Shown: positions 10,409 to 20,634, counted from the first letter of the stretch. The stretch is 64,000 nucleotides of DNA from Citrobacter sp. MGH106 (GCF_001037495.1 NZ_KQ089823.1:124001-188000), one strand, 5' to 3'. Program-made: numbers and translations. The notes: generated from the letters alone by a model not told the origin.

Positions 10409-11446
10409 CTAATTGGCGAGCGTTATCGTCGCAGGCGATGCCTGTTCAAACGCACGTTCGAGGATTTCCAGGTTGGTAAGAACTTCAGATTCCTTGACGT
10501 AATTGGGCGTACCGGATGTCAGTGTCTGGTACAGCGCATCATAGACGCGACCATAGTCTCCCACTTCCGGTTTCACCTCTTCTTTCACCGTCACACCTTC
10601 ATCATTGACGTACTCCAGCATCCCAATGGAATCGTCGGCGGCAAAACCGGGTTCACCCGGCATGATATTCGCTTTCAGGCTGGTTTCCTGTTGGTCGATA
10701 CCGTACTTCACAAACGAACCGTTCGTACCGTGGACGATAAACTTCGGGTAGTCGATTTTCACCAGATGACTGGTTTTGACAATCGCCTTCAGATCGCCGT
10801 AGAACAGTTGTGCTTCAAAGGTATCATCCGGATTCGCTTTGTTGCGCAGACTACGGATGTCATACGCCACATGATCGGGGCGGCCAAACAGCGAAATAAT
10901 CTGATCCATCGTGTGCACACCCAGACCATAAAACGCACCGTCCTGCGGCAACCCTGGTTTGGTTTCCGCAACAGGTCGGTAGTAGTCGAAATGGCTTTCA
11001 ACCTCAACAATCTCGCCCAACTTGCCGCTCTCTATCGCTTTTTTGGCGGTAAGGAAGCAGGAGTCAAACCGACGGTTCTGATACGGAGTAACGGTGAGTC
11101 CCTTACTTTTCGCCAGTTCGAACAACACTTTCGCTTCAGCCAGCGTCGGGGTGAAAGGTTTCTCGACCAGTACACTTTTCCCTGCTTCCAGCGCACGTTT
11201 GGCGTATTCAAAATGGCTATCGGCGTGGGTGCAAACGATCACCAGTTTCACCTGCGGATCGTTTAAGATCTCGTCGAGGTCGCTGGTGAAGTGAATATGT
11301 GAATACTGGGGTGCCTGCTCTTCCGGTTTAGCATGACGACGGAAGATATGAGCAACATGCCAGCTCTCTTTGCGGTTAAGGACGTATGGCAAATGGTAGC
11401 GCGTGGTGCTTTTACCAAAACCAATGAATGCGCAGTGTAAGGTCAT
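10409..11446 (-). CDS. yhhX: Gfo/Idh/MocA-family oxidoreductase YhhX
   Basis: Predicted NAD(P)-dependent oxidoreductase of unknown substrate. 345 residues as in E. coli. N-terminal Rossmann segment CAFIGFGKSTTRYHLPYVL, the family motif VLVEKPFTPTLAEA (catalytic Lys in EKP) and the dimerisation domain with GLGVHTMDQIISLFGRPD. The frame runs 14 codons further upstream, but the ATG at 11446 has AGGA at the right distance and fits the family start. The ryhB gene lies just upstream on the same strand, as in E. coli. Confidence 0.95.
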   Translation of the reverse strand: MTLHCAFIGFGKSTTRYHLPYVLNRKESWHVAHIFRRHAKPEEQAPQYSHIHFTSDLDEILNDPQVKLVIVCTHADSHFEYAKRALEAGKSVLVEKPFTPTLAEAKVLFELAKSKGLTVTPYQNRRFDSCFLTAKKAIESGKLGEIVEVESHFDYYRPVAETKPGLPQDGAFYGLGVHTMDQIISLFGRPDHVAYDIRSLRNKANPDDTFEAQLFYGDLKAIVKTSHLVKIDYPKFIVHGTNGSFVKYGIDQQETSLKANIMPGEPGFAADDSIGMLEYVNDEGVTVKEEVKPEVGDYGRVYDALYQTLTSGTPNYVKESEVLTNLEILERAFEQASPATITLAN

Positions 11447-11530
11447 GGGACAGTCCTTTTGAAGGTGATTGTCTACACCATAGCGCAAAGTGGGGGGAGA
11501 CTGAATATTGGATTCTTTGCCAGATGTGGC

Positions 11531-11549
11531 GCGGCCTTATCCGGCCTAC
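11531..11549. repeat. Partial REP element
   Basis: GCGGCCTTATCCGGCCTAC is a half REP unit lying between ryhB and yhhX. No partner arm is intact nearby. Confidence 0.5.
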
Positions 11550-11691
11550 AAAACAAAAAAATCGACCATCAGCGTCGCCGTCAGTTTGTTCACGGCAAGC
11601 GCGCAGGGCCAGGAGCGTACACAGAGTATGTGAGGATTGTGAGCACAGCCCGGGATTAAGCTGGCAAGCAAACTAGTCCGAAACCGAGCCA

Positions 11692-11785
11692 AAAAAAAAG
11701 CCAGCGCAAGGCTGGCTAAAGTAATACTGGAAGCAATGTGAGCAATGTCGTGCTTTCAGGTTCTCCGTAGGGTTCCCCTGAACGC
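11692..11785 (-). ncRNA. ryhB: Small regulatory RNA RyhB
   Basis: The minus strand carries the conserved RyhB core CATTGCTCACATTGCTTCC within a segment running from GCGTTCAGG to a GC-rich hairpin (AGCCAGC...GCTGGCT) with a run of nine T. About 94 bases against 90 in E. coli. It lies between yhhX and yhhY exactly as in E. coli. Known role: an Hfq-dependent RNA made in iron starvation that represses iron-using proteins such as SodB and the Sdh complex. The 5' stem differs in a few bases from E. coli, while the seed region is unchanged. Confidence 0.96.
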
Positions 11786-11790
11786 AGAGC

Positions 11791-11810
11791 AATAATAATC
11801 ATTCTCATTC
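11791..11810 (-). promoter_or_regulatory. Fur box at the ryhB promoter
   Basis: Read on the minus strand the site is GAATGAGAATGATTATTATT, close to the Fur consensus of GATAAT-type repeats. It ends six bases before the RyhB 5' end and covers the likely -10 (TATTAT), so Fur-Fe2+ binding would block transcription. Confidence 0.9.
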
Positions 11811-11905
11811 GCACTTGTCCACTTCTTTTTGCAAAAAAATGCAGTTGACGGCATTTTCAATCTCAGCGAGTGTAAATACACAATTAACCCTGCAGGAGAT
11901 AAGGA

Positions 11906-12394
11906 ATGAGTGAGATAGTGATACGCCACGCTGAACCGAAAGATTACGACGCAATTCGTCAGATCCATGCCCAGCCGGAGGTGTACCACAACACGCTACA
12001 GGTTCCTCATCCTTCTTTGGAGATGTGGCAGGAAAGACTCGCCGAGCGATCTGGAATTAAACAACTGGTCGCCTGTGTTGATGATATTGTCGTTGGGCAT
12101 CTTTCCATTGAAGTCGCACAGCGCCCGCGCCGTAGCCACGTCGCCGATTTTGGTATCTGTGTAGATGCCCGATGGCAGAACCGCGGCGTTGCCAGCGCGC
12201 TAATTCGCACGATGATTGATATGTGCGACAACTGGCTGCGCGTCGATCGTATCGAGCTCACAGTGTTTGTCGATAATGAACCTGCTGTTGCGGTCTATAA
12301 GAAGCATGGTTTTGCAATCGAAGGCACAGGCAAGAAATACGGCCTGCGCAACGGTGAATACGTTGATGCTTACTTTATGGCGCGGGTGAAATAA
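11906..12394 (+). CDS. yhhY: GNAT-family amino-acid N-acetyltransferase YhhY
   Basis: 162 residues as in E. coli. The acetyl-CoA-binding stretch DARWQNRGVASALIRTMI and the C-terminal FVDNEPAVAVYKKHGF are typical GNAT motifs A and B. The E. coli homologue acetylates free amino acids such as methionine and phenylalanine. A strong binding site (CAGGAGATAAGGA) precedes the ATG. It is divergent from ryhB and is followed by a hairpin terminator. Confidence 0.94.
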   Translation: MSEIVIRHAEPKDYDAIRQIHAQPEVYHNTLQVPHPSLEMWQERLAERSGIKQLVACVDDIVVGHLSIEVAQRPRRSHVADFGICVDARWQNRGVASALIRTMIDMCDNWLRVDRIELTVFVDNEPAVAVYKKHGFAIEGTGKKYGLRNGEYVDAYFMARVK

Positions 12395-12400
12395 TTTTTT

Positions 12401-12421
12401 GGGCGAGTTATATCGCCCTTT
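12401..12421 (+). terminator. Hairpin terminator after yhhY
   Basis: GGGCGA-GTTATA-TCGCCC followed by TTTA, seven bases after the yhhY stop. The stem is short and the T run weak, so termination may be partial and some transcription may continue into the next gene 20 bases away. Confidence 0.6.
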
Positions 12422-12439
12422 ATCTTGAAAGGACGCATT

Positions 12440-13324
12440 GTGAAAAAGGTTTTTTCGCTTGTTCTGCTGGCAGCAATCTTCCCTGGCTATGCCACGACCG
12501 TACAGAATCTGGACTCCGTACCCAGCGCCATTCACCATCCGGAAGGTAAGCAGATCTTCACCGAACAAATGATGGGTGCGACACCTGCCAAAGGGTTTGG
12601 CGAACTTCCGCAAGGGTTGGATGTGGCCCAATGGATTGCCTGGGTTGCGCCGAATGAAGACCCCAAAAACCTGATCATGAGCGGTGCCAAAGCCTGGGGC
12701 AAAAACGGGAAATACATTGGTGTTGCCTGTTTTGCAGATAATCAGGCAGAGGCAGAACAAACCAGGAAACGCGCAGATAACGGCTGTCCGGAAAATTACA
12801 GCACCAGCCGCGTCAATAAATTATATCTCGGCGTATTTTCCTGGCAGAATCAACAGTTGCAGCCGATCGCACGTTCAGAAAACCCGCTGGACCAGCTTTC
12901 AACATGGAATAACGCTGCCGAGAAAGAGAGCAATGATGAATCGGTCAGACCGCTGGCCTATTACACCAAACTGGATCTGGCCCCTTATCGGATCGCACCC
13001 GATACCCTGGCATTCGGGGTACGCGGCGGATACTCTGATGCGTATTCCGGCGGCGGTGCCTTCTATGAAGTGCTGGAGCTCTACGCGATCAAAGATAACA
13101 GGATAATCAACGTCTTTTCCGACCTTGTTTACCAATATCAGGATCTCGCCGGAGACTGGAATCAGGATGGAACGCGACAGCACGACATCAGCGAAAGTAA
13201 ATACATCCTGAAAATGCGTTCAGCAAAAACCGAGGGGTTTTATGACCTGGAACGCGTTGATCTACAGGATAAAAGCAGTCACATATTTCGCTGGTCCGAA
13301 TCGAAGCAACGGTATCTCCCGTAA
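12440..13324 (+). CDS. Exported protein of unknown function
   Basis: 294 residues starting at GTG 12440, with GAAAGGA about 6 bases upstream; a TTG start 15 bases earlier is open but would spoil the signal peptide. The N-terminus MKKVFSLVLLAAIFPGYATT is a Sec signal with cleavage likely after YA. Only two cysteines lie in the mature part (GVACFADN and NGCPENY), about 20 residues apart, compatible with one disulfide. A tyrosine- and glycine-rich stretch AFGVRGGYSDAYSGGGAFYE lies near residue 190. I do not recognise a family. E. coli K-12 has different genes (yhhZ and IS remnants) between yhhY and ggt, so this is probably lineage-specific. Periplasmic location is inferred. Confidence 0.8.
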   Translation: MKKVFSLVLLAAIFPGYATTVQNLDSVPSAIHHPEGKQIFTEQMMGATPAKGFGELPQGLDVAQWIAWVAPNEDPKNLIMSGAKAWGKNGKYIGVACFADNQAEAEQTRKRADNGCPENYSTSRVNKLYLGVFSWQNQQLQPIARSENPLDQLSTWNNAAEKESNDESVRPLAYYTKLDLAPYRIAPDTLAFGVRGGYSDAYSGGGAFYEVLELYAIKDNRIINVFSDLVYQYQDLAGDWNQDGTRQHDISESKYILKMRSAKTEGFYDLERVDLQDKSSHIFRWSESKQRYLP

Positions 13325-13333
13325 CCGACAGAT

Positions 13334-13365
13334 AAGGCCTACAGCGTTCCAGACGATGTAGGCCA
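13334..13365. terminator. Bidirectional hairpin between the exported protein gene and ggt
   Basis: AAGGCCTAC pairs with GTAGGCC across a 15-base spacer, between the 3' ends of two convergent genes. It looks like a shortened REP and may serve both transcripts. Confidence 0.45.
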
Positions 13366-13371
13366 CTAACC

Positions 13372-15117
13372 TTAGAACCCTGCCGTTAAATCATCCACAG
13401 AGCGTGGATCGGAAGCACCATACAGTGCGCCGTCCGGTCCAACCATGATGCTCTGAGTGCTACCCATAGCCTCTTTCAGCACCACTTTCTGCCCCTTCTG
13501 CTCCAGCAGCTTGATAGTATCCGGGCTGAAGCCTTTTTCCACACGCAGTTCATCCGGCAACCACTGGTGGTGGAAGCGCGGCGCATTGGTGGCTTCGGCA
13601 ACGTTCATCCCAAAGTCGATACTGTTCACCACCATTTGCAGCACAGTGGTGATAATTCGGCTACCGCCGGGGCTGCCAGTGACCAGCCAGGTTTTACCAT
13701 CTTTGACCACGATGGTCGGTGACATCGACGACAACGGACGTTTCTTCGGCCCCACGGCATTGGCATCGCCGCCTACCAATCCGTAGACATTCGGGACTCC
13801 TGGCTTGGCAGAAAAATCATCCATCTCGTTATTGAGCAAAATGCCTGTGTTACCCGCCACAATACCAGTACCAAAGGTGGTGTTCAGGGTGTAGGTCACC
13901 GCCACAGCATTACCGTCTTTATCCACCACCGAGAAGTGGGTGGTCTGGTTACTTTCATATGGGGCAAGCTTACCTGGCTTAATCTGGCTTGAAGGCCTGG
14001 CCTTATTGATATCAATCTGATCGGCAAGGGATTTGGCATAGGCCTTATCGGTGAGTGCCTGCCACGGAACCTTCACAAAATCCGGATCGCCGAGATACTC
14101 TGAACGGTCGGCGTAGGCATGTTTCTCCGCTTCCGCCATCACCTGCATGGCATCGGCACTGCCAAATCCGTATTTCTTCATATCGAAGTTTTCGAGAATA
14201 TTAAGGATCTGCACGATGTGAATACCGCCAGAGGATGGAGGCGGCATCGAGAAAACCTGATACCCACGATAGTCGCCGCTGATTGGCGTACGCTCCACAG
14301 CTTTATAGGTGGCTAAGTCCTCTTTGGTCATCAGACCACCGTTCTTCTTCATCTCCGCGGCTATCTGATCGGCAATCGCCCCTTTATAAAACGCATCCGG
14401 GCCGTTCTCAGCAATCATTTCCAGGCTTTTCGCCAGGTTTGCCTGTACCAGCTTGTCGCCTTTTTTCAGCGGCTCACCGTCTTTCCAGAAAATGGCTTTG
14501 CTGTTCTCGTGGTTTGGGATCACTTCACTGCCGTAGGTCTTTAGATCGTCGGCCAGCGCATCGTTAACCACAAAACCCTCTTCGGCCAGCTTCATCGCCG
14601 GGCGCACCACTTTATTCAGCGGCAGGGTGCCATACTTTTCCAGAGCCAGCGAGAAACCCGCCACAGTGCCTGGCGTGCCGGAAGCCAGATGTGAAGTCAG
14701 CGACTTTTTCGCATCAGCGTTGCCCTGTTCATCGAGGAACATATCACGGGTTGCGCCAGCAGGCGCCATTTCACGGAAATCAATCGCGGTAGTCTTTCCG
14801 TCTTTGGTGCGCAGCAGCATAAACCCACCGCCACCCAGGTTCCCCGCCTGAGGATGCGTCACCGCCAGCGCGTAGCCAACGGCAACGGCGGCGTCTACAG
14901 CATTGCCACCCTGCTTAAGGATATCAACGCCAACCTGCGTAGCCAGCGCATCCACGGAGGCCACCATCCCCTGCTGCGCGCGCACAGGATGGAACACATC
15001 TTCCTCAACACCGTATGACACCGGTGAGGGTGTCGGCGGTGCGGCGGCAACACTAAAACAACTTCCTGAGAGCAGAGCAGCAATGGCTACCCGGCGTAAA
15101 AACGTCGGTTTTATCAT
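13372..15117 (-). CDS. ggt: Periplasmic gamma-glutamyltranspeptidase
   Basis: Cleaves glutathione and other gamma-glutamyl compounds in the periplasm. 581 residues against 580 in E. coli. A signal peptide (IAALLSGSCFSVAAA) is followed by the large-subunit region. The autocleavage Thr is at about residue 392 in ESNQTTHFSVVDKDGN, which becomes the nucleophile of the small subunit. The oxyanion pair PLSSMSPT and the loop GSPGGSRIITT are present, so the enzyme should be active. One extra residue relative to E. coli lies just after the signal peptide. Confidence 0.97.
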   Translation of the reverse strand: MIKPTFLRRVAIAALLSGSCFSVAAAPPTPSPVSYGVEEDVFHPVRAQQGMVASVDALATQVGVDILKQGGNAVDAAVAVGYALAVTHPQAGNLGGGGFMLLRTKDGKTTAIDFREMAPAGATRDMFLDEQGNADAKKSLTSHLASGTPGTVAGFSLALEKYGTLPLNKVVRPAMKLAEEGFVVNDALADDLKTYGSEVIPNHENSKAIFWKDGEPLKKGDKLVQANLAKSLEMIAENGPDAFYKGAIADQIAAEMKKNGGLMTKEDLATYKAVERTPISGDYRGYQVFSMPPPSSGGIHIVQILNILENFDMKKYGFGSADAMQVMAEAEKHAYADRSEYLGDPDFVKVPWQALTDKAYAKSLADQIDINKARPSSQIKPGKLAPYESNQTTHFSVVDKDGNAVAVTYTLNTTFGTGIVAGNTGILLNNEMDDFSAKPGVPNVYGLVGGDANAVGPKKRPLSSMSPTIVVKDGKTWLVTGSPGGSRIITTVLQMVVNSIDFGMNVAEATNAPRFHHQWLPDELRVEKGFSPDTIKLLEQKGQKVVLKEAMGSTQSIMVGPDGALYGASDPRSVDDLTAGF

Positions 15118-15234
15118 CGTTATTCTCCAGATGTATGGGGTCAGCCCCCACTAAGCCTGGTGCATAACTCTGAAATAATCATCGTAACGGTGAATAAGGA
15201 GTAAACTTAAGAGATCCCCGGGAGGAGAAAAGCG

Positions 15235-15678
15235 ATGAAACGACTCTTGATATTAGCCATGCTATTGCCGTTTGCAGGCTTTGCACAGCCCATCAACACC
15301 ATGAATAACCCGAATCAACCTGGTTATCAGATCCCGAGTCAGCAGCGTATGCAGACGCAAATGCAGACACAGCAAATTCAGCAGAAAGGGATGCTCAACC
15401 AGCAGTTGCAATCGCAGACGCGTATGCAACAGCAGCATATGGAAAATCAAATCAACACCAACTCCCAGCGAGTACGTCAGTCTCAGCCAGGGGAGTTGAA
15501 TTCCACCCAACAGCAAATGCTGCCCAACAACAACGGTGGGATGTTAAACGGAGCCCGTAATCCGGACAGCTCGCTGAATAAACAGCAGCAAATGCTTCCG
15601 GAGAAAAAGAACGGCGACATGCTGAGACCCTCCAACACGCCGCAGCCTAACGTTCCGTTAAAAACGATTGGGCCTTAA
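15235..15678 (+). CDS. yhhA: Exported Gln/Met-rich protein YhhA (DUF2756)
   Basis: 147 residues against 146 in E. coli. Signal peptide [18 protein letters not shown], then a low-complexity region very rich in Gln, Met and Asn (residues about 30-85, with repeated MQTQ and QQQ runs) and a short proline-bearing tail. Function unknown. GGAGGAGA lies just before the ATG. Its TAA and that of ugpQ on the opposite strand share the TTAA at 15675-15678, so the two genes overlap tail to tail by four bases. Confidence 0.92.
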   Translation: MKRLLILAMLLPFAGFAQPINTMNNPNQPGYQIPSQQRMQTQMQTQQIQQKGMLNQQLQSQTRMQQQHMENQINTNSQRVRQSQPGELNSTQQQMLPNNNGGMLNGARNPDSSLNKQQQMLPEKKNGDMLRPSNTPQPNVPLKTIGP

Positions 15679-16418
15679 TCGGGCTGAAAATCAGGGCCAA
15701 TCACATCAATAGCATCAGTACAAATGCAGTCCACTCCCCAGCGCAACAGCTCAGCAGCGCGCTGGGGCCGGTTGACGGTATACACCAGAATTCTTAAACC
15801 CGCATCGCGCAACGCGTCCACTCTCGCCTCATCCAACAGCTTATGGTTAAGATGAATCGAGATGCAGCCCAGGCGCGCGGTGAGTTCTCGCCAGTCTTCA
15901 CGCCACTCGTCAAGCAGTAGCCCACGCGGCAGTTCAGGAACAGCCAATTGCGCCGCTTCAAGGGCGTCAATCTCGAATGATGAAAGCAGCGGCGGCGTCA
16001 TTTCAGCCCATAATTCACGCGCGGCGAGCGCGACGGCTTTCCCCGTGATGGTTCCGCTACCCGTGGTAGGTTTAATCTCTATATTCGCCATCATACCGTG
16101 CTGGCGACAGCGCTCAGCCACCTGTGAGAGCAACGGCAACGGCTCGCCTTTGAACTCACCGCTAAACCAACCGCCAGCATCCACACGCAGCAAATCCTGC
16201 CAGTTCAGTTCACCGGCAACGCCCCAACCGTTGCTAGTACGCTCGAGGTTGTCGTCGTGCAGTAAAAAGATCTCGCCATCCTTCGACAATTTAGCGTCAA
16301 ATTCAATCATGGTATGCCCGTATCGCGCCCCCATGTCGATTGCCGCCAGGGTGTTCTCCGGAGCCAGTTTGCCGCCACCACGGTGGGCGACAATATGAGG
16401 ATAAGGCCAGTTACTCAT
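15675..16418 (-). CDS. ugpQ: Glycerophosphodiester phosphodiesterase UgpQ
   Basis: Cytoplasmic enzyme that splits glycerophosphodiesters brought in by the Ugp importer into glycerol-3-phosphate and an alcohol. 247 residues as in E. coli. GDPD motifs [15 protein letters not shown] (catalytic His) and [20 protein letters not shown] (metal Glu/Asp and second His) are intact. The start overlaps the ugpC stop by four bases (ATGA). Last gene of ugpBAECQ. Confidence 0.96.
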   Translation of the reverse strand: MSNWPYPHIVAHRGGGKLAPENTLAAIDMGARYGHTMIEFDAKLSKDGEIFLLHDDNLERTSNGWGVAGELNWQDLLRVDAGGWFSGEFKGEPLPLLSQVAERCRQHGMMANIEIKPTTGSGTITGKAVALAARELWAEMTPPLLSSFEIDALEAAQLAVPELPRGLLLDEWREDWRELTARLGCISIHLNHKLLDEARVDALRDAGLRILVYTVNRPQRAAELLRWGVDCICTDAIDVIGPDFQPD

Positions 16419-17485
16419 ACGCGTTGTCCTGTTTCGCCATCAAAGAGATGCAAATGATTTTCTGGCAGATGCAGCCATAGCGTACTGCCAGCCGTCGGGC
16501 GATGCTGATGTGCCAGTCGCACCACCAACTTTTGCTCACCCCAACGTCCGTGTGCCAGGTTATCTGCTCCCAGCATTTCCAGCGTGTCGACAACCAACGG
16601 CACGCCGCCTTCGGCTTGCGAGCTTAGCGCAATATGCTCCGGGCGGATACCCAACGTCATTTTCCGTCCACTATAGCGACGATAGTCATGACCGGCAGGC
16701 AACGCCATGCCCCCCTCCAGTTCAAAATGGGTACCCGAGGCGCTGATGTGTCCGTCCATCAGGTTCATGGCCGGGCTACCAATAAAACTCGCCACAAAGC
16801 GGCTGGCGGGTTTTTCGTATACCTCGACCGGGGTGCCAATTTGCTCAGCGACACCTTTGTTCATCACCAGCACGCGCTGGGCAAGTGTCATGGCCTCAAC
16901 CTGATCGTGCGTAACGTATAGCGAGGTGGTTTTCAGTCGGCGGTGCAGATGTTGTAACTCAAGGCGCATCTGCACACGCAGCTTGGCATCAAGGTTAGAA
17001 AGCGGTTCATCGAACAGGAATACCGCCGGATCGCGCACAATCGCCCGCCCCATCGCCACACGCTGCCGCTGACCACCGGAAAGCTCACGCAGGCGGCGTT
17101 TGAGCAGTTCACCCAGTTCAAGAATACGCGCGGCTTCTTTCACCCTCTCCGCAATATGTTCCTTGCCCATCCCGCGGATTTTTAACCCCCAGGCCATATT
17201 TTCTTCCACGCTCATATGCGGGTAGAGCGCGTAGTTTTGAAACACCATGGCAATACCGCGATCCTTTGGCTCCATCTCAGTGACGCGCTTACGATCAATC
17301 CAGATGTCACCGCTAGTCACCCGTTCCAGCCCGGCGACCATTCGCAGCAGCGTGGACTTACCGCAGCCCGACGGGCCGACCATCACAATAAATTCCCCGT
17401 CCGCAACATCCAGCGTCAGCGGTTGAATAACCTGGGTTTTACCGTCCCAGCTTTTGGTTACTGCCTGTAGTTTTAAACCAGCCAT
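16415..17485 (-). CDS. ugpC: ABC transporter ATPase UgpC (sn-glycerol-3-phosphate)
   Basis: ATPase of the glycerol-3-phosphate/glycerophosphodiester importer. 356 residues. Walker [10 protein letters not shown] near residue 37, signature [16 protein letters not shown], Walker [17 protein letters not shown], then the C-terminal MalK-type regulatory (TOBE) domain with [10 protein letters not shown]. Lies 2 bases after ugpE and overlaps ugpQ by four. Confidence 0.96.
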   Translation of the reverse strand: MAGLKLQAVTKSWDGKTQVIQPLTLDVADGEFIVMVGPSGCGKSTLLRMVAGLERVTSGDIWIDRKRVTEMEPKDRGIAMVFQNYALYPHMSVEENMAWGLKIRGMGKEHIAERVKEAARILELGELLKRRLRELSGGQRQRVAMGRAIVRDPAVFLFDEPLSNLDAKLRVQMRLELQHLHRRLKTTSLYVTHDQVEAMTLAQRVLVMNKGVAEQIGTPVEVYEKPASRFVASFIGSPAMNLMDGHISASGTHFELEGGMALPAGHDYRRYSGRKMTLGIRPEHIALSSQAEGGVPLVVDTLEMLGADNLAHGRWGEQKLVVRLAHQHRPTAGSTLWLHLPENHLHLFDGETGQRV

Positions 17486-17487
17486 TT

Positions 17488-18333
17488 TTATTTCTCACTG
17501 TCTACTAAACCACGCACAAATGCGCGCTGCATGGCTAACACGATGATTACCGGGGGGATGAGCGTCAGCAGCATGGCTGCCATTACGTGGTTCCACTGCG
17601 TGGTGCCTTCGCCAGTGGCGATCATGCCTTTGATGCCTGCCACGGCCGTGCCCAAATTAACGTCGGTAATAATTAACAACGGCCAAAGGTACTGATTCCA
17701 GCCGTAGATAAAGGTGATGACAAACAGCGCCGCCAGGTTGGTTTTCGACAACGGCAGCACGATGTCCCGGAAGAAACGCATTGGAGAAGCGCCGTCAATA
17801 CGCGCCGCTTCGACCAGTTCATCCGGCAGAGTCATAAAGAACTGACGGAACAGGAAGGTGGCGGTAGCCGACGCCATCAGCGGTAGCGTCAGGCCTGCAT
17901 AACTGTCAAGCATCTTCAGGTTGGCGATAACCTCCACCGTTGGAAAGATACGCACCTCAACCGGCAGCATCAGCGTGATAAAGATCATCCAGAAAAACAG
18001 GTTACGCAGCGGGAAGCGAAACCAGACAATGGCAAACGCAGAGAGCATGGAAACCGTAATTTTCCCCACCGTAATGCTGAACGCCATGATGAAACTGTTC
18101 AGCATCATCAGCCAGAACGGCGCGCTATTGACGCCCACGCCGTTGACCCAGATGGTGTACATGTTTTCCAGCAGATGCGTACCAGGAACCAGCGTCATCG
18201 GCGTTTCAAACACCGCTTTGTTATCCAGCGTCGCCGCGACGAACGCGACGTACAGTGGAAAAAGGATCACCATAATCCCCAGAATCAACATGGTATGGCT
18301 GAATATTGTCAGCCCGTGGCGATTCTCAATCAT
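17488..18333 (-). CDS. ugpE: ABC transporter permease UgpE
   Basis: Inner-membrane permease of the glycerol-3-phosphate importer, MalG-like. 281 residues with six predicted membrane segments. The EAA loop [21 protein letters not shown] is seen around residue 195, the contact site for UgpC. Its ATG overlaps the ugpA stop by four bases. Confidence 0.95.
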   Translation of the reverse strand: MIENRHGLTIFSHTMLILGIMVILFPLYVAFVAATLDNKAVFETPMTLVPGTHLLENMYTIWVNGVGVNSAPFWLMMLNSFIMAFSITVGKITVSMLSAFAIVWFRFPLRNLFFWMIFITLMLPVEVRIFPTVEVIANLKMLDSYAGLTLPLMASATATFLFRQFFMTLPDELVEAARIDGASPMRFFRDIVLPLSKTNLAALFVITFIYGWNQYLWPLLIITDVNLGTAVAGIKGMIATGEGTTQWNHVMAAMLLTLIPPVIIVLAMQRAFVRGLVDSEK

Positions 18334-19217
18334 TGGTAACGCACCTTACTTTCGACATAGCGGAACTGCACCACTGTCAAAATAATGACAAGGAACATCA
18401 GCACCACTGACTGTGCGGCGGAAGCTGAGAGATCCAGTCCAACAAACCCTTCACGATAGATCTTATAAATCAGCGTAGTGGTCGCCTGTACCGGCCCACC
18501 TGCAGTCGCTGCATCGATAACCGGGAAAGTGTCAAAGAAGGCATAAACCAGATTCACCACCAGCAAAAAGAAGCTCACCGGGGCAATTAACGGCAGCGCC
18601 AGTTTAAAGAAACGGCGAATCGGCCCTGCACCATCAATTGCAGCGGCTTCTATCAGCGAACGAGGGATAGACTGCAAGGCAGCAAAGAAGAACAGGAAGT
18701 TGTAACTAATCTGCTTCCAGACGGACGCGAACACCACCAGGAACATCGCCTGGCCACTGTTTTGCGCATGGTTCCAGTCATAGCCAAACTCACCGAGAAA
18801 ATGCGTAATCAACCCACGTCCGGGGTTGAACAGGAAGATCCACAGCACGGCAGCGACGGCGGGGGCCACGGCGTAAGGTAATAGCATCAGCGTCTGGTAA
18901 AGACGGCTACCACGCACCACATAATCCACCAGTGCGGCAAAAAACAGCGAAACCAGCAGGCCGCTTGCCGTGACCAGCGTACTGAACTTCATCGTTGTCC
19001 AGAAAGAGTCGAGGTAGTAGATGTCATGGAACAGAGCGACGAAGTTATCCAGGCCTACAAACTGGCTGGAAAGACCAAACGGATCGACGCTTTGCAGTGA
19101 ATACCACAGCGCTTCACCTGCGGGCCAGATAAAGAAAATAACGGTGATGACCAACTGCGGGGCAACCAATAAGTAGGGAAGCCAGCGCGAGCGGAACACC
19201 GGACGGGATGAGGACAT
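18330..19217 (-). CDS. ugpA: ABC transporter permease UgpA
   Basis: Second permease of the importer, MalF-like, 295 residues with six predicted membrane segments. The EAA loop [20 protein letters not shown] is present. Separated from ugpB by 100 bases containing a BIME; such repeats commonly lower expression of downstream permeases relative to the abundant binding protein. Confidence 0.95.
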   Translation of the reverse strand: MSSSRPVFRSRWLPYLLVAPQLVITVIFFIWPAGEALWYSLQSVDPFGLSSQFVGLDNFVALFHDIYYLDSFWTTMKFSTLVTASGLLVSLFFAALVDYVVRGSRLYQTLMLLPYAVAPAVAAVLWIFLFNPGRGLITHFLGEFGYDWNHAQNSGQAMFLVVFASVWKQISYNFLFFFAALQSIPRSLIEAAAIDGAGPIRRFFKLALPLIAPVSFFLLVVNLVYAFFDTFPVIDAATAGGPVQATTTLIYKIYREGFVGLDLSASAAQSVVLMFLVIILTVVQFRYVESKVRYQ

Positions 19218-19237
19218 TGAGGTTTGATTCCTGAACA

Positions 19238-19312
19238 GCGCCGGATGGCGCTACGCTTATCCGGCCTACGCGCATTTGTAGGCCGGGTAAGGCGAAGCCG
19301 CCACCCGGCATT
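19238..19312. repeat. REP pair (BIME) between ugpB and ugpA
   Basis: Two REP units in opposite orientation: CGCCGGATGGCGCTACGC then TTATCCGGCCTAC, and TGTAGGCCGGGTAAGGCG then AAGCCGCCACCCGGC. It lies inside the ugp operon, so it would form a stable hairpin in the mRNA just 3' of ugpB. Confidence 0.88.
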
Positions 19313-19317
19313 TCACA

Positions 19318-20634
19318 TTAAGACTTGGTCGATTGCTCAAAGCGGCGCAGCAACTGATTCCCACGTTCAACAGCGGAATCCAGCGCCTGCTGTGGCGTTT
19401 TCTTACCGGTCCATACGCTTTCCAGTTCCTCATCCACGATAGTGCGGATTTGAGGCATATTGCCCAGACGCAGACCTTTGGTAAACGACAACGGCGGTTT
19501 GTTCAGCATCTGACGTGTAGCGATATCCGCTCCCGGATTCTTGTCATAGAAACCCTGCTCACGGGTCAGATCGTACGCGGCGGTAGTAATCGGCAGATAA
19601 CCTGTTTTCTGGTGCCATTCGGCAGCGATTTCAGGTTTCGCCAGGAAGTTGAGGAACTGCGCCACACCCTGGTAGGTTGCTTTGTCTTTACCCTGCATCA
19701 CCCACAGGCTCGCACCGCCAATAATCGCGTTCTGCGGCGCGCCTTTCACGTCGGCATCGTATGGCATCATGCCTACACCGTAGTTGAATTTAGCGTAGTG
19801 ACGAATATCAGCCAGAGAACCCGAAGAGGCGGTAGTAATTGCGCAGTCACCGTTGTAGAACTTCTCAGTGGATTCATCTTTGCGCCCGAAGTAGCTGAAA
19901 TCCCCTTTCTTGTTCAACTCTTCCAACAGAGCAATGTGTTTCACCTGCTCTGGCTTATTGAACTCCAGAACCGCATCGGTACCGTCAAAGCCATTATTTT
20001 TGGTTGCAACGGGTAAGCCGTTCCAGGCGCTGAAGTTTTCAATCTGGATCCACCCCTGCCAGCCGCTGGCGTAACCACACTTCATGCCTGCGGCTTTCAA
20101 CTTCGCGGTGTATTCGGCCAAATCCTGCCAGGTTTTCGGCGGCTGATCGGGATCTAAGCCGGCTTTTTTAAAGGCATCTTTGTTGTAATACAGCACCGGA
20201 GTGGAGCTGTTAAACGGCTGAGAGAGTAAGTGCCCGGTTTTAGAGTCGGTGTAATACCCGGACACCGTCGGCACAAACTGGGACTCATCGAAGTTAATTC
20301 CGGCCTCTTTAAACACTTCGAAAACTGGCTTAATCGCTTTCGAAGCCATCATCGTCGCCGTACCAACTTCATACACCTGCAGCAGCGCAGGCGCGTTTCC
20401 GGTACGGAAGGCGGCAATACCTGCGCTCAGACTCTGCTCGTAATTACCTTTGTACTGCGGAACAATTTTGTAATCGGGGTTGGATTCATTAAAACGTTGC
20501 GCCAGTGAATCAACTTCTTTACCCAGTTCGCCTTCCATTGAATGCCAGAATGGGATGGTAGTTACTGCCAGAGCCTGACCTGCAAATGCCAGACTGAGAG
20601 CCAGTCCTAAAGCTGTATGTCGTAACGATATCAT
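19318..20634 (-). CDS. ugpB: Periplasmic sn-glycerol-3-phosphate-binding protein UgpB
   Basis: Substrate-binding protein of the importer for glycerol-3-phosphate and glycerophosphodiesters. 438 residues as in E. coli. A signal peptide ([15 protein letters not shown]) precedes the MalE-like fold beginning [18 protein letters not shown]. First gene of ugpBAECQ. In E. coli the operon is induced by phosphate starvation through PhoB; a possible Pho-box-like repeat lies upstream. Confidence 0.96.
   Translation of the reverse strand: MISLRHTALGLALSLAFAGQALAVTTIPFWHSMEGELGKEVDSLAQRFNESNPDYKIVPQYKGNYEQSLSAGIAAFRTGNAPALLQVYEVGTATMMASKAIKPVFEVFKEAGINFDESQFVPTVSGYYTDSKTGHLLSQPFNSSTPVLYYNKDAFKKAGLDPDQPPKTWQDLAEYTAKLKAAGMKCGYASGWQGWIQIENFSAWNGLPVATKNNGFDGTDAVLEFNKPEQVKHIALLEELNKKGDFSYFGRKDESTEKFYNGDCAITTASSGSLADIRHYAKFNYGVGMMPYDADVKGAPQNAIIGGASLWVMQGKDKATYQGVAQFLNFLAKPEIAAEWHQKTGYLPITTAAYDLTREQGFYDKNPGADIATRQMLNKPPLSFTKGLRLGNMPQIRTIVDEELESVWTGKKTPQQALDSAVERGNQLLRRFEQSTKS

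Noticed and set aside
15310-15480. Tandem repeat in yhhA
   Set aside because: The Gln/Met-rich stretch has repeated CAGCA and ATGCAGAC words but no regular period; it is low-complexity coding sequence also present in E. coli yhhA.
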